Shown here piece by piece: positions 1 to 7,002 of a stretch of 12,255 nucleotides of DNA. The first letter of the stretch is position 1. Every line of letters begins with the position of its first letter. Under the pieces are notes generated by a model. That model was not told the DNA's origin. It did no database searches and saw only the letters and a list, made by a program, of their open reading frames with translations. Both the position numbers and the translations under genes were made by a program. Source of the stretch: DATGLE01 sp035294325 (lineage in GTDB: Bacteria > Chloroflexota > Ktedonobacteria > Ktedonobacterales > Ktedonobacteraceae); NCBI GenBank assembly GCA_035294325.1, contig DATGLE010000043.1:1-12255 (forward strand), in the 5' to 3' direction.

Positions 1-300
1 GGGGAATACTGAGCAAAATTTCATCGTTATGGTGAGTGGATAGGGAGAATCGTCAGCGGCGCTCCTCTTCCCTTGCTTGCTTGTTCATAAAAGTAATGGC
101 TTAGATGAACAAATTTTCATTGTTGGGGCCGCAAACAGGCCCGGAAAGGGTACTTTCCTCTTGTCATCAGGGCTGAGTCGTGCTACACTGCAACCAAAAG
201 ATTACAACTTTTTTAGCCGCTGCTCGTACACGTTCACAGAAGATGCTGTTTTTTTCCTTATCAGGAGTGAATATAGAGAACTAGTAATGAGCGGTGATGA
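1..300. other. Leader region upstream of the ECF sigma operon
   Basis: I see no convincing gene here. An open frame from a TTG at 77 to 307 lacks a Shine-Dalgarno sequence and resembles no family. The stretch holds two imperfect copies of a 19-nt motif (10-28 and 106-124, 16 of 19 identical). It also holds two small adjacent hairpins: 126-142 (GGGCC/GGCCC, 7-nt loop) and 143-158 (GGAAAG/CTTTCC, 4-nt loop). A good promoter follows at 161-189. The hairpins could be the tail of an upstream transcript, but no clear T-run follows them. Confidence 0.5.
161..189 (+). promoter_or_regulatory. Probable housekeeping-sigma promoter of the sigma/anti-sigma operon
   Basis: TTGTCA at 161-166 is separated by exactly 17 nt from TACACT at 184-189, with a TG dinucleotide at 181-182 giving an extended -10 element. 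It is the best promoter-like match in the first 300 bases. Transcription would start near 196, leaving a leader of about 105 nt before the ATG at 301. No ECF-type GGAAC -35 box was seen here, so the sequence gives no sign of autoregulation. Confidence 0.5.
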
Positions 301-1056
301 ATGGTAGAATCAACCATAAGCGCTTCAAGCATGCTGGGGGGCATTGGATCATTAGCGAAGCCGGCACGCAAAACACGCAGTCGCAGTAGCGAGGCTGTAT
401 CAGGTGTACGGGGTGTATCCAGCACCGGCCAGACGATTAGCGGCCGAACAAAGGCGGGGGCCGTAGTGGAGTCGATGAGCGATACAGAACTCGTTGCGCT
501 CGTGCTTGAGGGCGACCAGGATATCTTCTCGACGCTTGTTGAGCGCTATAAAGATGCTGTACAGAATCTCGCCTATCGCATGCTTGGCAATGTAACAGAA
601 GCCGAGGATGTGACACAGGAAACGTTCGTGCGTGCCTTCATGCAGCTTGCGACGTACAAGCCAGTGCATAAGTTCAGCACATGGCTACTCTCGATAGCCT
701 CGCACCTGGCTATCGATCAACTCCGTCGTCGCCGCTTTCTGGCCCTGCCGCTGGAGGATGTGCCGTTCCTGGAGTGGGTAATTGACAACGGCATTAATCC
801 AGAGCAATCAGCTCTGCAAGGGGAGCAGCAGGACGAGATCCAGCGCTATCTTCAACGCTTGCCGAGCAAGTACCGCGCAGTTATCGTCCTGCGTTACTGG
901 TACGATTTCTCTTACGAAGAAATTGCAGCTACGCTTAAATTGACGCCCGCTCTGGTCAAGGCGCGCCTGCATCGCGCTCGCGAATTGCTGGCGCGTTACA
1001 TGCTAGAGAAATCATCTCGTGAGGAGGAGCAGGTTGATGCGCTGTCACGAAGCTAG
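301..1056 (+). CDS. ECF-type RNA polymerase sigma-70 family factor
   Basis: This is a group 4 (extracytoplasmic function) sigma factor that would direct RNA polymerase to a dedicated set of promoters. Region 2 spans about residues 76-145, with the typical AEDVTQETFVRAF stretch and a following FSTWLLSIASHLAIDQLRRRR core-binding and -10-recognition helix. Region 4 spans about 181-237, with LPSKYRAVIVLRYWYDFSYEEIA and a helix-turn-helix ending in KARLHRARELL. Region 3 is absent, as expected. The ATG at 301 is chosen because GGTGAT at 293-298 pairs with the anti-Shine-Dalgarno sequence. It gives 251 residues, about 58 longer than usual, with a Ser/Gly/Arg-rich low-complexity N-terminus. An ATG at 475 (preceded by GTGGAG) would give a standard 193-residue protein beginning MSDTELVALV. 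The 3' end overlaps the anti-sigma gene, implying translational coupling. Confidence 0.93.
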   Translation: MVESTISASSMLGGIGSLAKPARKTRSRSSEAVSGVRGVSSTGQTISGRTKAGAVVESMSDTELVALVLEGDQDIFSTLVERYKDAVQNLAYRMLGNVTEAEDVTQETFVRAFMQLATYKPVHKFSTWLLSIASHLAIDQLRRRRFLALPLEDVPFLEWVIDNGINPEQSALQGEQQDEIQRYLQRLPSKYRAVIVLRYWYDFSYEEIAATLKLTPALVKARLHRARELLARYMLEKSSREEEQVDALSRS

Positions 1057-1597
1057 ACAATGGCTAGAAGATCAGCGTGAAGACAATCTTGCATCCGCGG
1101 ATGCTGCGGCGCTGCGAGAACATCTGCAAGAGTGTGCGGGCTGCCGCGCGTTCCAGCAGTATCAGCGGCATCTTGAAACCGTGCTGCGTGCGCAGGCTCC
1201 TCGCATGCGGTCACGGATCACAACCGATCATATTATGCAGGCGATCCAGCAGCAGAGGAGAATCACGCAGCAGCTTGAGGATATTCGCAAGCGGCAGCAG
1301 TCGCGCGTAGAACGTTTGCGCAGCGTGGGTGCCGCGATGGCCGCGATCAGCTTCTTCACGCTGAGCAGCATTCCCCTGCTATTGCTGGCTATCACGATTA
1401 TCCAGACCGATCTGGTGCTCAAGGCGCTGACATTGCTCAACGGCGTCATCGACACCCTGATCATTCTCTCGCAGTATCTACAGACTGGACTGACCGTGGT
1501 GACGCGCAACACCTGGCTGCTGTCGGGGGTTGCCTTCGCCTGTGTCATCATGATGGGGATGTGGCTTCGCTTGATGCGCCAACCACAGGAGGTGTAG
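1037..1597 (+). CDS. Membrane anti-sigma factor with zf-HC2 zinc finger
   Basis: This is the probable partner that sequesters the upstream sigma factor at the membrane. The N-terminus carries a zf-HC2/ZAS-like zinc site: Cys3-His4 followed by HLQECAGC, with His29, Cys33 and Cys36 as candidate ligands. A long, Gln/Arg-rich, probably coiled-coil linker (about 55-95) leads to a hydrophobic segment at about 97-122 and another at about 159-179. The stretch between them is also apolar, so the topology is uncertain. The ATG at 1037 is preferred over the one at 1019 because GGAG at 1026-1029 lies 7 nt upstream and the ZAS motif then sits at its usual N-terminal place. It overlaps the sigma gene by 20 nt. 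No large extracytoplasmic sensor domain is visible. No sequence match was run, so the sigma target is inferred from the pairing. Confidence 0.85.
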   Translation: MRCHEARQWLEDQREDNLASADAAALREHLQECAGCRAFQQYQRHLETVLRAQAPRMRSRITTDHIMQAIQQQRRITQQLEDIRKRQQSRVERLRSVGAAMAAISFFTLSSIPLLLLAITIIQTDLVLKALTLLNGVIDTLIILSQYLQTGLTVVTRNTWLLSGVAFACVIMMGMWLRLMRQPQEV

Positions 1598-1645
1598 ATA
1601 GCGAAGGTCATAGCCGAACGCCCGGCTATGATAGGGGGTTCCGGT

Positions 1646-2626
1646 ATGCTAAAAGTCTTTCGCAGACGCTGGTTTATACTTTTGCTGCCCGGACTCTTGT
1701 TCCTCGCAGCGTTCTTGATAGGTGGGGGAGGTTCTCTGGTGTCCGGGGTGCCCGTGGCCCTGGCGGCGAGCAGTTCGTCAGGCGGGGGCGGTCTGGATTG
1801 CACAGGTGGGCCACGGCAGGCATCCTTTGGTAGTGTTGTGGTAGTCAACAGCGGGGAGGTGATATGCAGTAACCTGACCTCTTTTGGGGGAACGATAGTA
1901 ATTCAGGGGGTAGTCAAGGGAAACGTGGTCTCGTTCGGCGGGAATGTTGTGATTGATGGCAGAGTTGAGGGCAACGTCACTCTGTACGAAGGCAACGTTA
2001 CCTTGCAGAATAATGCCCATGTGGACGGGAACATCCATCTTTGTGGCGGTCACTGGGTGCATGGCGCCGACTCACAGCTTCGTGGCTCGGTCTTCGAATG
2101 CACGACAAGCGCGGGCCTGCTGGCACTGAGCGCCGGGCGGCCCTCGTTAAGCATCTGGTCCATTCTGACATGGGTAGCGCTGGGGCTTCTGCTTACCTCG
2201 CTGCTGCCGGAACATGTGATGCTGGTACGCACGACGGTGAGCAGCAAAATGAGGCGCAGCCTTGTTCTGGGACTCCTCAGTGCGCTGCTGGCGCCGGCTG
2301 TGCTGGCTGTGCTGATCGCACTCATTATCTCTATCCCGCTGGCGATTATCGTGGCGACAGGACTGGTTGCGGCGTGGGCGCTGGGGACGGTAGCCGTTGG
2401 CTGGCTCGTTGGTGACTACATCTTGCGCACGCTCACTCCGCATCAGCATACGACGCGTTTGGCGCAAGTTGTGGTGGGATTGGTCGTGTTAGTATTGTTA
2501 GAATCGCTCCCCTATATTGGCTGGCTGGTTAGCATCGGAGCGGGATTGCTAGGGCTGGGGGCCGTTTTCTTGAGCCGTTTCGGAACGCGGCTCTATTCTC
2601 AACCCAGACAGCCGCTCCCGTTATAG
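1646..2626 (+). CDS. Membrane-anchored polymer-forming (bactofilin-like) protein
   Basis: Of the 326 residues, the first 40 or so form a signal peptide or signal anchor (MLKVFRRRW, then a hydrophobic run and ALAAS). Residues about 75-150 show glycine-punctuated short beta repeats (GNVV, GNVTL, GNIHL, roughly every 17-18 residues), the hallmark of a bactofilin right-handed beta-helix. The C-terminal half (about 170-312) has about five hydrophobic segments. Classical bactofilins are cytosolic filaments; here the signal sequence and four cysteines in the repeat region (CTG, ICS, LCG, ECT) suggest the helix faces outside, perhaps with disulfides. The ATG at 1646 is chosen over 1628 because AGGGGG at 1633-1638 lies 7 nt upstream. 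It follows the anti-sigma gene by 48 nt and is probably cotranscribed, suggesting an envelope-related role in this module. Family assignment rests on repeat pattern alone. Confidence 0.75.
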   Translation: MLKVFRRRWFILLLPGLLFLAAFLIGGGGSLVSGVPVALAASSSSGGGGLDCTGGPRQASFGSVVVVNSGEVICSNLTSFGGTIVIQGVVKGNVVSFGGNVVIDGRVEGNVTLYEGNVTLQNNAHVDGNIHLCGGHWVHGADSQLRGSVFECTTSAGLLALSAGRPSLSIWSILTWVALGLLLTSLLPEHVMLVRTTVSSKMRRSLVLGLLSALLAPAVLAVLIALIISIPLAIIVATGLVAAWALGTVAVGWLVGDYILRTLTPHQHTTRLAQVVVGLVVLVLLESLPYIGWLVSIGAGLLGLGAVFLSRFGTRLYSQPRQPLPL

Positions 2627-2857
2627 ATCTGTGGGATGCCCGAGGCCCTGTGGTCCCGCTGCATCCCGCATGTGTTAAACGTCTAGAATGCCCTTCATTG
2701 AGGGTAGGAGGCCCGAACGCGTAAGGGTCGCTTCATATGTGGGACTCCATCGTTGGGGGGCCAGGTAGTATCTACGAATAGGCAAGACTAAAACGCTGGA
2801 AAGATGGGACGGACATCAACGACGTGCATTGTCGTGAGGTGGACCGCCGAGGTGAAC
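2627..2857. other. Intergenic region before the RNA methyltransferase
   Basis: No gene is apparent. Just after the bactofilin-like stop there is a 7-bp inverted repeat (GGGATGC at 2633-2639, GCATCCC at 2661-2667) with a 21-nt loop and no T-run, which makes a poor terminator. A TAGAAT at 2684-2689 lacks a matching -35. I found no promoter I would defend, so the downstream gene may be read from an unrecognised promoter or by readthrough. Confidence 0.4.
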
Positions 2858-4219
2858 ATGAGCATTGATGTTGAACTTACAGACCTTGCCTACGGGGGCG
2901 ATGCCGTAGGCCGCTATGAGGGGCGCGTCCTGTTTGTTCCGGGGGGCATTCCGGGCGAACGGGTACGAGTTGAGATTGTGGAGGAACGCCGGGGCCATGC
3001 CCGCGCGCAATTAATAGAGATCTTGCGTCCTGCATTAGAGCGGGTCGAGCCTGCTTATCCGCTGCTCACCGATAGTGGCTGTCAATGGCAACACATCTCT
3101 TATCCCGCGCAGCTTACCTGGAAGGCGCATATTGTACGCCAGTTGCTTGTCCGTATTGGTAAACAGCCGGATGCCCTCGTTCATCCTACGATTGGCATGC
3201 CGCCAGGGGTTTCGCCCTGGCATTATCGCAACATCGCGCTATTTACTGTTGGACCACGCGGCGAGGTTGGTTTCAAGCTGACCGACAGCCATGAAGTTCA
3301 GGACCTTGAGGATTGTCCGCTGCTGCATCCCGCGCTCGACCAGGTTTATCAGCTTGTACGTCACAGGCTCAAAGAATACTTCGGCGATACGCTTGGCGAG
3401 ATGATCCAGGGCTTTACGCTGCGGGGCGCTATCGGGGCCGTGAGCAATTCTACTCTCGGTGCCGCGTCACCCAATATCAAGGCGGTGCCCACGCTGCTGA
3501 CGGTGCATGCCCGCCCCGGTTCGCTGATCGAGAATCCGCAGCAGCTCGCGCAAGAACTCATGACTACGGCGCCCGGCATTGTGGGCGTGATCGTTGAGCG
3601 CGTGGGAGGACGCTACGGGCGCGTCTTCGTCGGCCAGGAGTTCCTGACCGATGTCATCCTGGGCCGCCGTTTCCGCGTCTCGGCGGATTCCTTCTTCCAG
3701 GTGAACCTCATCCAGACCACTGTGCTTGTCGAACGCGCCCTGGCGATGCTTGAGCCACAGCGCTCGGAGGTCGTGCTGGATGGCTACAGCGGGGTGGGCC
3801 TCTTCTCGGCCTTCCTCTCGCCACGCTCCGCGCGCGTCATCGCTATCGAATCGCAGCCAAGCGCGGTGATGGATGCACGCGCCAGCGCCGCGCTGAATAA
3901 TCAGAACAACATCACGGTTCTGGAGGGTACGCTGGAGCGACTGCTGGGCCAGTTGCATTACCGGCGCGAGCGTATTGACCTGGCGCTGGTCGATCCGCCG
4001 CGCTCCGGCTGCCATCCGAAGGCGTTGCAGGCGTTGCAGGTGCTGGCTCCGCGCTCTATCTGTTATGTATCCTGCGATCCCAGCACGCTCGCGCGCGATA
4101 TTGCGACGCTGTGCTCCGGCGGGCGCTATCGCCTGGTAGCGGCTCAGCCCATCGATATGTTTCCACAGACGTATCATATCGAATGCGTCGCGCTGCTGGC
4201 CCGCATGGGTGTGCGCTAA
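2858..4219 (+). CDS. rlmD: Class I SAM-dependent RNA uracil-5 methyltransferase (TrmA/RlmD family)
   Basis: It transfers a methyl group from S-adenosylmethionine to C5 of uridine in RNA, most likely 23S rRNA (RlmD or RlmCD type). The 453 residues begin with a TRAM RNA-binding domain (about 1-60). The Rossmann methyltransferase follows: motif I VLDGYSGVG around Asp308, DPPRSGC from Asp379, the catalytic nucleophile Cys406 in YVSCDP, and QPIDMFPQTYHIE with general-base candidate Glu442. The ATG at 2858 is favoured over 2804 because GAGG at 2849-2852 precedes it and TRAM starts at once. The usual four-cysteine iron-sulfur set (C...CGGC...C) is reduced to Cys75 in SGCQWQH and Cys153 in EDCPLL, so a 4Fe-4S cluster is doubtful. 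Which uridine it modifies cannot be decided here; the symbol is for the family. It is convergent with the PH-domain gene. Confidence 0.88.
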   Translation: MSIDVELTDLAYGGDAVGRYEGRVLFVPGGIPGERVRVEIVEERRGHARAQLIEILRPALERVEPAYPLLTDSGCQWQHISYPAQLTWKAHIVRQLLVRIGKQPDALVHPTIGMPPGVSPWHYRNIALFTVGPRGEVGFKLTDSHEVQDLEDCPLLHPALDQVYQLVRHRLKEYFGDTLGEMIQGFTLRGAIGAVSNSTLGAASPNIKAVPTLLTVHARPGSLIENPQQLAQELMTTAPGIVGVIVERVGGRYGRVFVGQEFLTDVILGRRFRVSADSFFQVNLIQTTVLVERALAMLEPQRSEVVLDGYSGVGLFSAFLSPRSARVIAIESQPSAVMDARASAALNNQNNITVLEGTLERLLGQLHYRRERIDLALVDPPRSGCHPKALQALQVLAPRSICYVSCDPSTLARDIATLCSGGRYRLVAAQPIDMFPQTYHIECVALLARMGVR

Positions 4220-4223
4220 ACTT

Positions 4224-4272
4224 CGATCCCACAAAAATCCCCGCGCCGGCGCGGGGATTTTTTGTGGGATCG
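4224..4272. terminator. Bidirectional intrinsic terminator
   Basis: A nearly continuous inverted repeat runs from CGATCCCAC at 4224 to GTGGGATCG at 4272. Its GC core is CCCCGCGCC/GGCGCGGGG, flanked by an A-run on the left and T6 on the right, so each strand gives a strong stem followed by Ts (T6 on plus, T5 on minus). It begins 5 nt after the methyltransferase stop and ends 5 nt before the stop of the convergent PH-domain gene, so it serves both. Confidence 0.93.
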
Positions 4273-4276
4273 ATGG

Positions 4277-5881
4277 CTATATCTGGTCAACCAGGGTTGG
4301 CCGTTTGCTCAACACTACCTGGATCTTACTCCCTTTCTCCATCATCGTGCCTGGCGGCGGGTTCTGATGCACAACATGGCCGGGGGCGACGTTGGTATGG
4401 GAAATAGCCTCGCCCCACACGGTGACATCCAGCCCAAACTCCTGCGCACAGGCCATTGCCTCCAGCAGATCCATATCTTTCAAGTCGGGGGCGCTCCTGC
4501 TTTTGTCGGTCTCCTCCAGCGCCGTGATCACGTTCCCAAACCACTTGTGCAGCGCCTGTTTCTCGTCGTTCTCCTTCTTGACCTTATCTGCCTCATCCTT
4601 GTGCCTCTTGATACCCTGAATTACATCTACCAGCACGAAGGGGTGATCGACGGTCGCCAGGATGATATCGGGATTTTTGCCCGGCGTCTCTATATAAACG
4701 TTCCCGATATCCAGGAAGCGCTCAATGATGTTGGGCACTGTCACCCTGATATCGCGGATATTCTTGTATTCGGTCTCTACGCGCGTCTCAAAAAAGATCA
4801 CGAAGTGGCGGTGGATATCGATAATGCGCCTGTTGGTCAGGATATATACGTCGTCGATATAGTTGGTATACACCAGCCCTATCGCTATGAGCAGGCCCAG
4901 GACCACCAGGCCCGCGATCAGCCACCATTGCCCCATAAGTTCTACCGGTATCCAGCCAGCACTCGGCGGCGCGACTGCCGCGGGCAGCGCGATCAACAGC
5001 AGGATCACCGGCAGGAGCAGATTGCGCGCGAGGACGTACTGAGAGCGCTGGATATACTTGACGCTGTATTCTCCTGGAACATAGCGTACATCGCAGGGAA
5101 TGCGCAGAATGCCGCCAAAGGTTCGCCTGGGGCCAGGATAACGCTGACCACGCACACGAGGGCGGCCCTCGTCGGCGTTTGGCAGCGTGGGAACTGGTTT
5201 GGGCTTCGCCAGATCCGCGATCACTTCCGCCACGCCAGGATTTTTGGGAACAGGCACGGGCTTCTCTTTGGGCCTGGCCGCTTTAATGGCCTCGGTCATC
5301 CCTTGCAGGGCGTCTCGGACTTTGCGCGGTTCGGGAACGCCCTTCATAATGAGTTCGCCGCCAACCAGATAGAGGTGCACCGTGCCGTAGTCGAGCAGGA
5401 ATTCTGGGAGCGTATCGACCTCAACGCCTATCTGCTGCACCCTGTCAAGAGGAGTTTCCTGCCGCGCAGGTTGTAGCAGGCCGCGCGAACTGATAATACG
5501 CCTGTTGGTGATGATATAGGTCTCGAACCACCAGGCAACCAGGTCTTTGTAGGCAAACCAGGCGCCGGTGACAAGGATAGCCACGGCGGCGGCGCCCTCC
5601 AGAATGTACCACAGCGTCGCGTAGCTCGGAAGCAGCGTCGAAATCCACAGGATCAGCATCAGCGCCACAACGCAGCCCAGCAGCGGCAGCGCCGGTGTTA
5701 CCAGAAACCACCAGTGCCTGCGCAAGATCCGGCGCACCTCTTCGCCCGGCTGCTGTCCAGAAAAATACCATCTTCTGTCGCGCCCCCGGCGAAATACATG
5801 CAGACCGAACCGCCGCCGTCCTGACTGCCACAGGTCGGGAGGAGGAACTGTTTCAGATTGCTGCCTGGATTTATCGGCCAT
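4277..5881 (-). CDS. Membrane protein with two bacterial PH domains and a C-terminal PASTA-like domain
   Basis: The 534 residues contain an internally duplicated module. Residues about 58-80 and 90-111 are membrane helices, followed by a bPH_2/DUF304-like domain (about 118-195, YIITNRRIISSRGLL...TPLDRVQQI). A Pro/Lys-rich linker (200-255) leads to helices at about 286-304 and 319-339 and a second PH-like domain (about 342-424, YILTNRRIIDIHRH...ETEYKNIRDI). A charged helix (425-445) links to a PASTA-like domain (about 464-527, AMACAQEFGLDVTVW...PGHVVHQNPPPGTMMEKGSKIQVVLS). The basic N-terminus suggests both termini are cytoplasmic, placing PASTA inside. PASTA domains usually bind peptidoglycan outside the cell in PknB-type kinases and PBPs, so a new ligand is possible. 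GAGGTGA lies 7 nt before the start. It follows the CvpA-like gene by 58 nt and is probably its operon partner. Function is unknown. Confidence 0.8.
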   Translation of the reverse strand: MADKSRQQSETVPPPDLWQSGRRRFGLHVFRRGRDRRWYFSGQQPGEEVRRILRRHWWFLVTPALPLLGCVVALMLILWISTLLPSYATLWYILEGAAAVAILVTGAWFAYKDLVAWWFETYIITNRRIISSRGLLQPARQETPLDRVQQIGVEVDTLPEFLLDYGTVHLYLVGGELIMKGVPEPRKVRDALQGMTEAIKAARPKEKPVPVPKNPGVAEVIADLAKPKPVPTLPNADEGRPRVRGQRYPGPRRTFGGILRIPCDVRYVPGEYSVKYIQRSQYVLARNLLLPVILLLIALPAAVAPPSAGWIPVELMGQWWLIAGLVVLGLLIAIGLVYTNYIDDVYILTNRRIIDIHRHFVIFFETRVETEYKNIRDIRVTVPNIIERFLDIGNVYIETPGKNPDIILATVDHPFVLVDVIQGIKRHKDEADKVKKENDEKQALHKWFGNVITALEETDKSRSAPDLKDMDLLEAMACAQEFGLDVTVWGEAISHTNVAPGHVVHQNPPPGTMMEKGSKIQVVLSKRPTLVDQI

Positions 5882-5939
5882 CGTGTCACCTCAACTCTGG
5901 GTAAGTCATCAGGTCGAATCTACGCTCTCAACTGCAAAG

Positions 5940-6503
5940 CTATTTTTTCGCGGGCGTCTTCTTTGCCCTCGCCGCGATCAATGCAATCACCAGTGCGATG
6001 ATAGCGACTACAAAGAGTATTGGCAGATAATTGGCCGGGTCGGGTGTACCCACGGCAACCGTGACGCGTGGCTGCCCTCCCTGCTGCGATAGAAAGGTAT
6101 CGACGTAGGCCAGGATGAAGGCTCCGCTGATGAGCGCGGGTATAATGCCGATGAAACGCTCATGATGCGCAGCCGGTCTGGCGAAAACCTTGTTGCCGAC
6201 CACGTACCCCACGACGACGGCGATGAAAAAAAGCGCCAGCGATTCCCAGGGAACCAGCGGACCTTTGATTGGAGGATCCGGCGCCGGCTGCGGCGTCCCC
6301 GTTGCAAGGTAGCCAATCACTGCTGGCAGTCGCACAATGGTCTGACCGAAGGTTTTAGCGGAATCAGGGTGGATCAGGAATACAGCCAGCAGGACGAAGA
6401 CCAGTGATACTATCTCGCGTCGCCAGCCACGCATAAACCCAACCACCCCAAAACCGAATGTAACAACGAAAAAGCATCCTTGATCCGTAACAGGCAATAA
6501 CAT
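5940..6503 (-). CDS. CvpA-like integral membrane protein
   Basis: The 187-residue protein has about five hydrophobic segments (8-26, 31-46, 87-104, 117-135, 158-178) and a Lys-rich C-terminal tail. The N-terminal pair joined by GFMRGWRREIVSLVFVLLAVFL is characteristic of the CvpA (colicin V production) fold, in which helix one ends in an RG-x-x-R/E turn. A Pro-rich loop (about 68-86) separates the halves. AGGGGAG ends 10 nt upstream of the ATG, a slightly long but usable Shine-Dalgarno spacing. It is the first gene of a reverse-strand pair with the PH/PASTA-like protein, suggesting a joint membrane or envelope role. CvpA proteins are linked with envelope homeostasis, but the biochemical role is not settled. 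A generic small membrane protein is the alternative. Confidence 0.6.
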   Translation of the reverse strand: MLLPVTDQGCFFVVTFGFGVVGFMRGWRREIVSLVFVLLAVFLIHPDSAKTFGQTIVRLPAVIGYLATGTPQPAPDPPIKGPLVPWESLALFFIAVVVGYVVGNKVFARPAAHHERFIGIIPALISGAFILAYVDTFLSQQGGQPRVTVAVGTPDPANYLPILFVVAIIALVIALIAARAKKTPAKK

Positions 6504-6698
6504 CTATTTTTGTCTCCCCTGAAGCACCGGAGTCAACACATGCCAGACATGTGCCAGTATGGAACACAGATATACAAATGCTCTCCCTGAAATCCCGTTC
6601 CTGCATTTATGATACCACAGCCTCTTGCTAAAACCTAGTGGCAATCCTCCCCGCTTTCGCTCCGGGCTGGCTCACGCCTGCGGCGTTCACTTTATATC

Positions 6699-6743
6699 CA
6701 GTGTTGTACAGAGATGCTCTTCGCGCATCTCTGTACAACACTG
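6699..6743. repeat. Perfect 19-bp hairpin, 7-nt loop
   Basis: The arms 6699-6717 and 6725-6743 are exact reverse complements; the loop is TCTTCGC (GCGAAGA on the minus strand). It abuts the next hairpin with no gap. No T-run follows, so a simple intrinsic terminator is unlikely. Confidence 0.9.
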
Positions 6744-6802
6744 AAATGTATATTCTTTATGAAAAATGCGCGCAGCGCATTTTTCATAAAGAATATACAT
6801 TT
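6744..6802. repeat. Perfect 28-bp hairpin, GCA loop
   Basis: The arms 6744-6771 and 6775-6802 are exact reverse complements around a GCA triloop (6772-6774) closed by C-G. The outer stem is AT-rich and the apex GC-rich. The 21 bases at 6763-6783 are identical to 10261-10281 in another hairpin whose outer arms are unrelated. Confidence 0.92.
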
Positions 6803-6878
6803 CTGGCGCGGCGCAGCCGCGCAAGCGCCTGGTCAGAAGGCCAAAAAAGTATGAAAACTCGTATCGATGAGCGCAATG

Positions 6879-6887
6879 TGCTATAAT
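6879..6887 (+). promoter_or_regulatory. Probable gyrA promoter (extended -10)
   Basis: TGC-TATAAT (TG at 6879-6880, TATAAT at 6882-6887) is a consensus extended -10 element. The -35 position (about 6859-6864, TCGTAT) is poor, as is usual for extended -10 promoters. The start would be near 6894, giving a leader of about 110 nt. It lies 57 bp past the palindrome cluster, so DNA structure there could affect it. Confidence 0.6.
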
Positions 6888-7002
6888 AAAGAAAGGTAGG
6901 ATCAAATTTTCTAATCCCTCCCACTTCTTAATCCAGGCACTTCAACCCGCTATCGCCTTCTGGCTGGCTGGCTATACATGACTTTTTGATGAGGACGTTC
7001 TA

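Larger units (their letters stand above)
6674..6822. repeat. Composite palindromic repeat cluster
   Basis: The order is: mini-palindrome ACGCC-TGC-GGCGT (6674-6686), a 12-nt spacer, a 19-bp perfect hairpin (6699-6743), a directly abutting 28-bp perfect hairpin (6744-6802), then mini-palindrome GCGCGGC-GCA-GCCGCGC (6806-6822). Read on the minus strand, this is the same order of parts as the cluster at 10076-10323. No transposase or target-site duplication is visible, so it may be a non-autonomous or REP-like element. Confidence 0.8.
6504..7002. other. Divergent intergenic region (CvpA-like gene / gyrA)
   Basis: This gap of about 500 bases separates divergent genes and holds no credible CDS. 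The short frames across 6638-6905 on both strands translate the same palindrome and are artefacts. It contains, left to right: a small inverted repeat CACATG/CATGTG (6538-6554) near the CvpA-like leader, a palindromic repeat cluster (6674-6822), and the gyrA promoter (6879-6887) with a 5' leader of about 110 nt. Confidence 0.7.

Noticed and set aside
77..307. Open frame of 76 codons before the sigma factor, overlapping its start
   Set aside because: TTG start without a Shine-Dalgarno sequence, composition unlike a protein family, and a strong promoter at 161-189 inside it.
3467..4234. 255-codon minus-strand frame opposite the RNA methyltransferase
   Set aside because: Antisense shadow; runs through the terminator region and has His/Arg-rich low-complexity composition.
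4262..5476. 404-codon plus-strand frame opposite the PH-domain gene
   Set aside because: Antisense shadow of a gene with clear domains and ribosome-binding site; its translation shows no domain.
6699..6822. Hairpin cluster as an intrinsic terminator or riboswitch for gyrA
   Set aside because: No T-run follows and it lies upstream of the likely -10 element at 6882, so it is outside the predicted gyrA transcript.
6638..6905. Two opposing short frames encoding nearly the same peptide (MYILYEKCA...IFHKEYTF)
   Set aside because: The identity arises because both strands of the perfect 28-bp palindrome read alike; not evidence of a gene or toxin pair.
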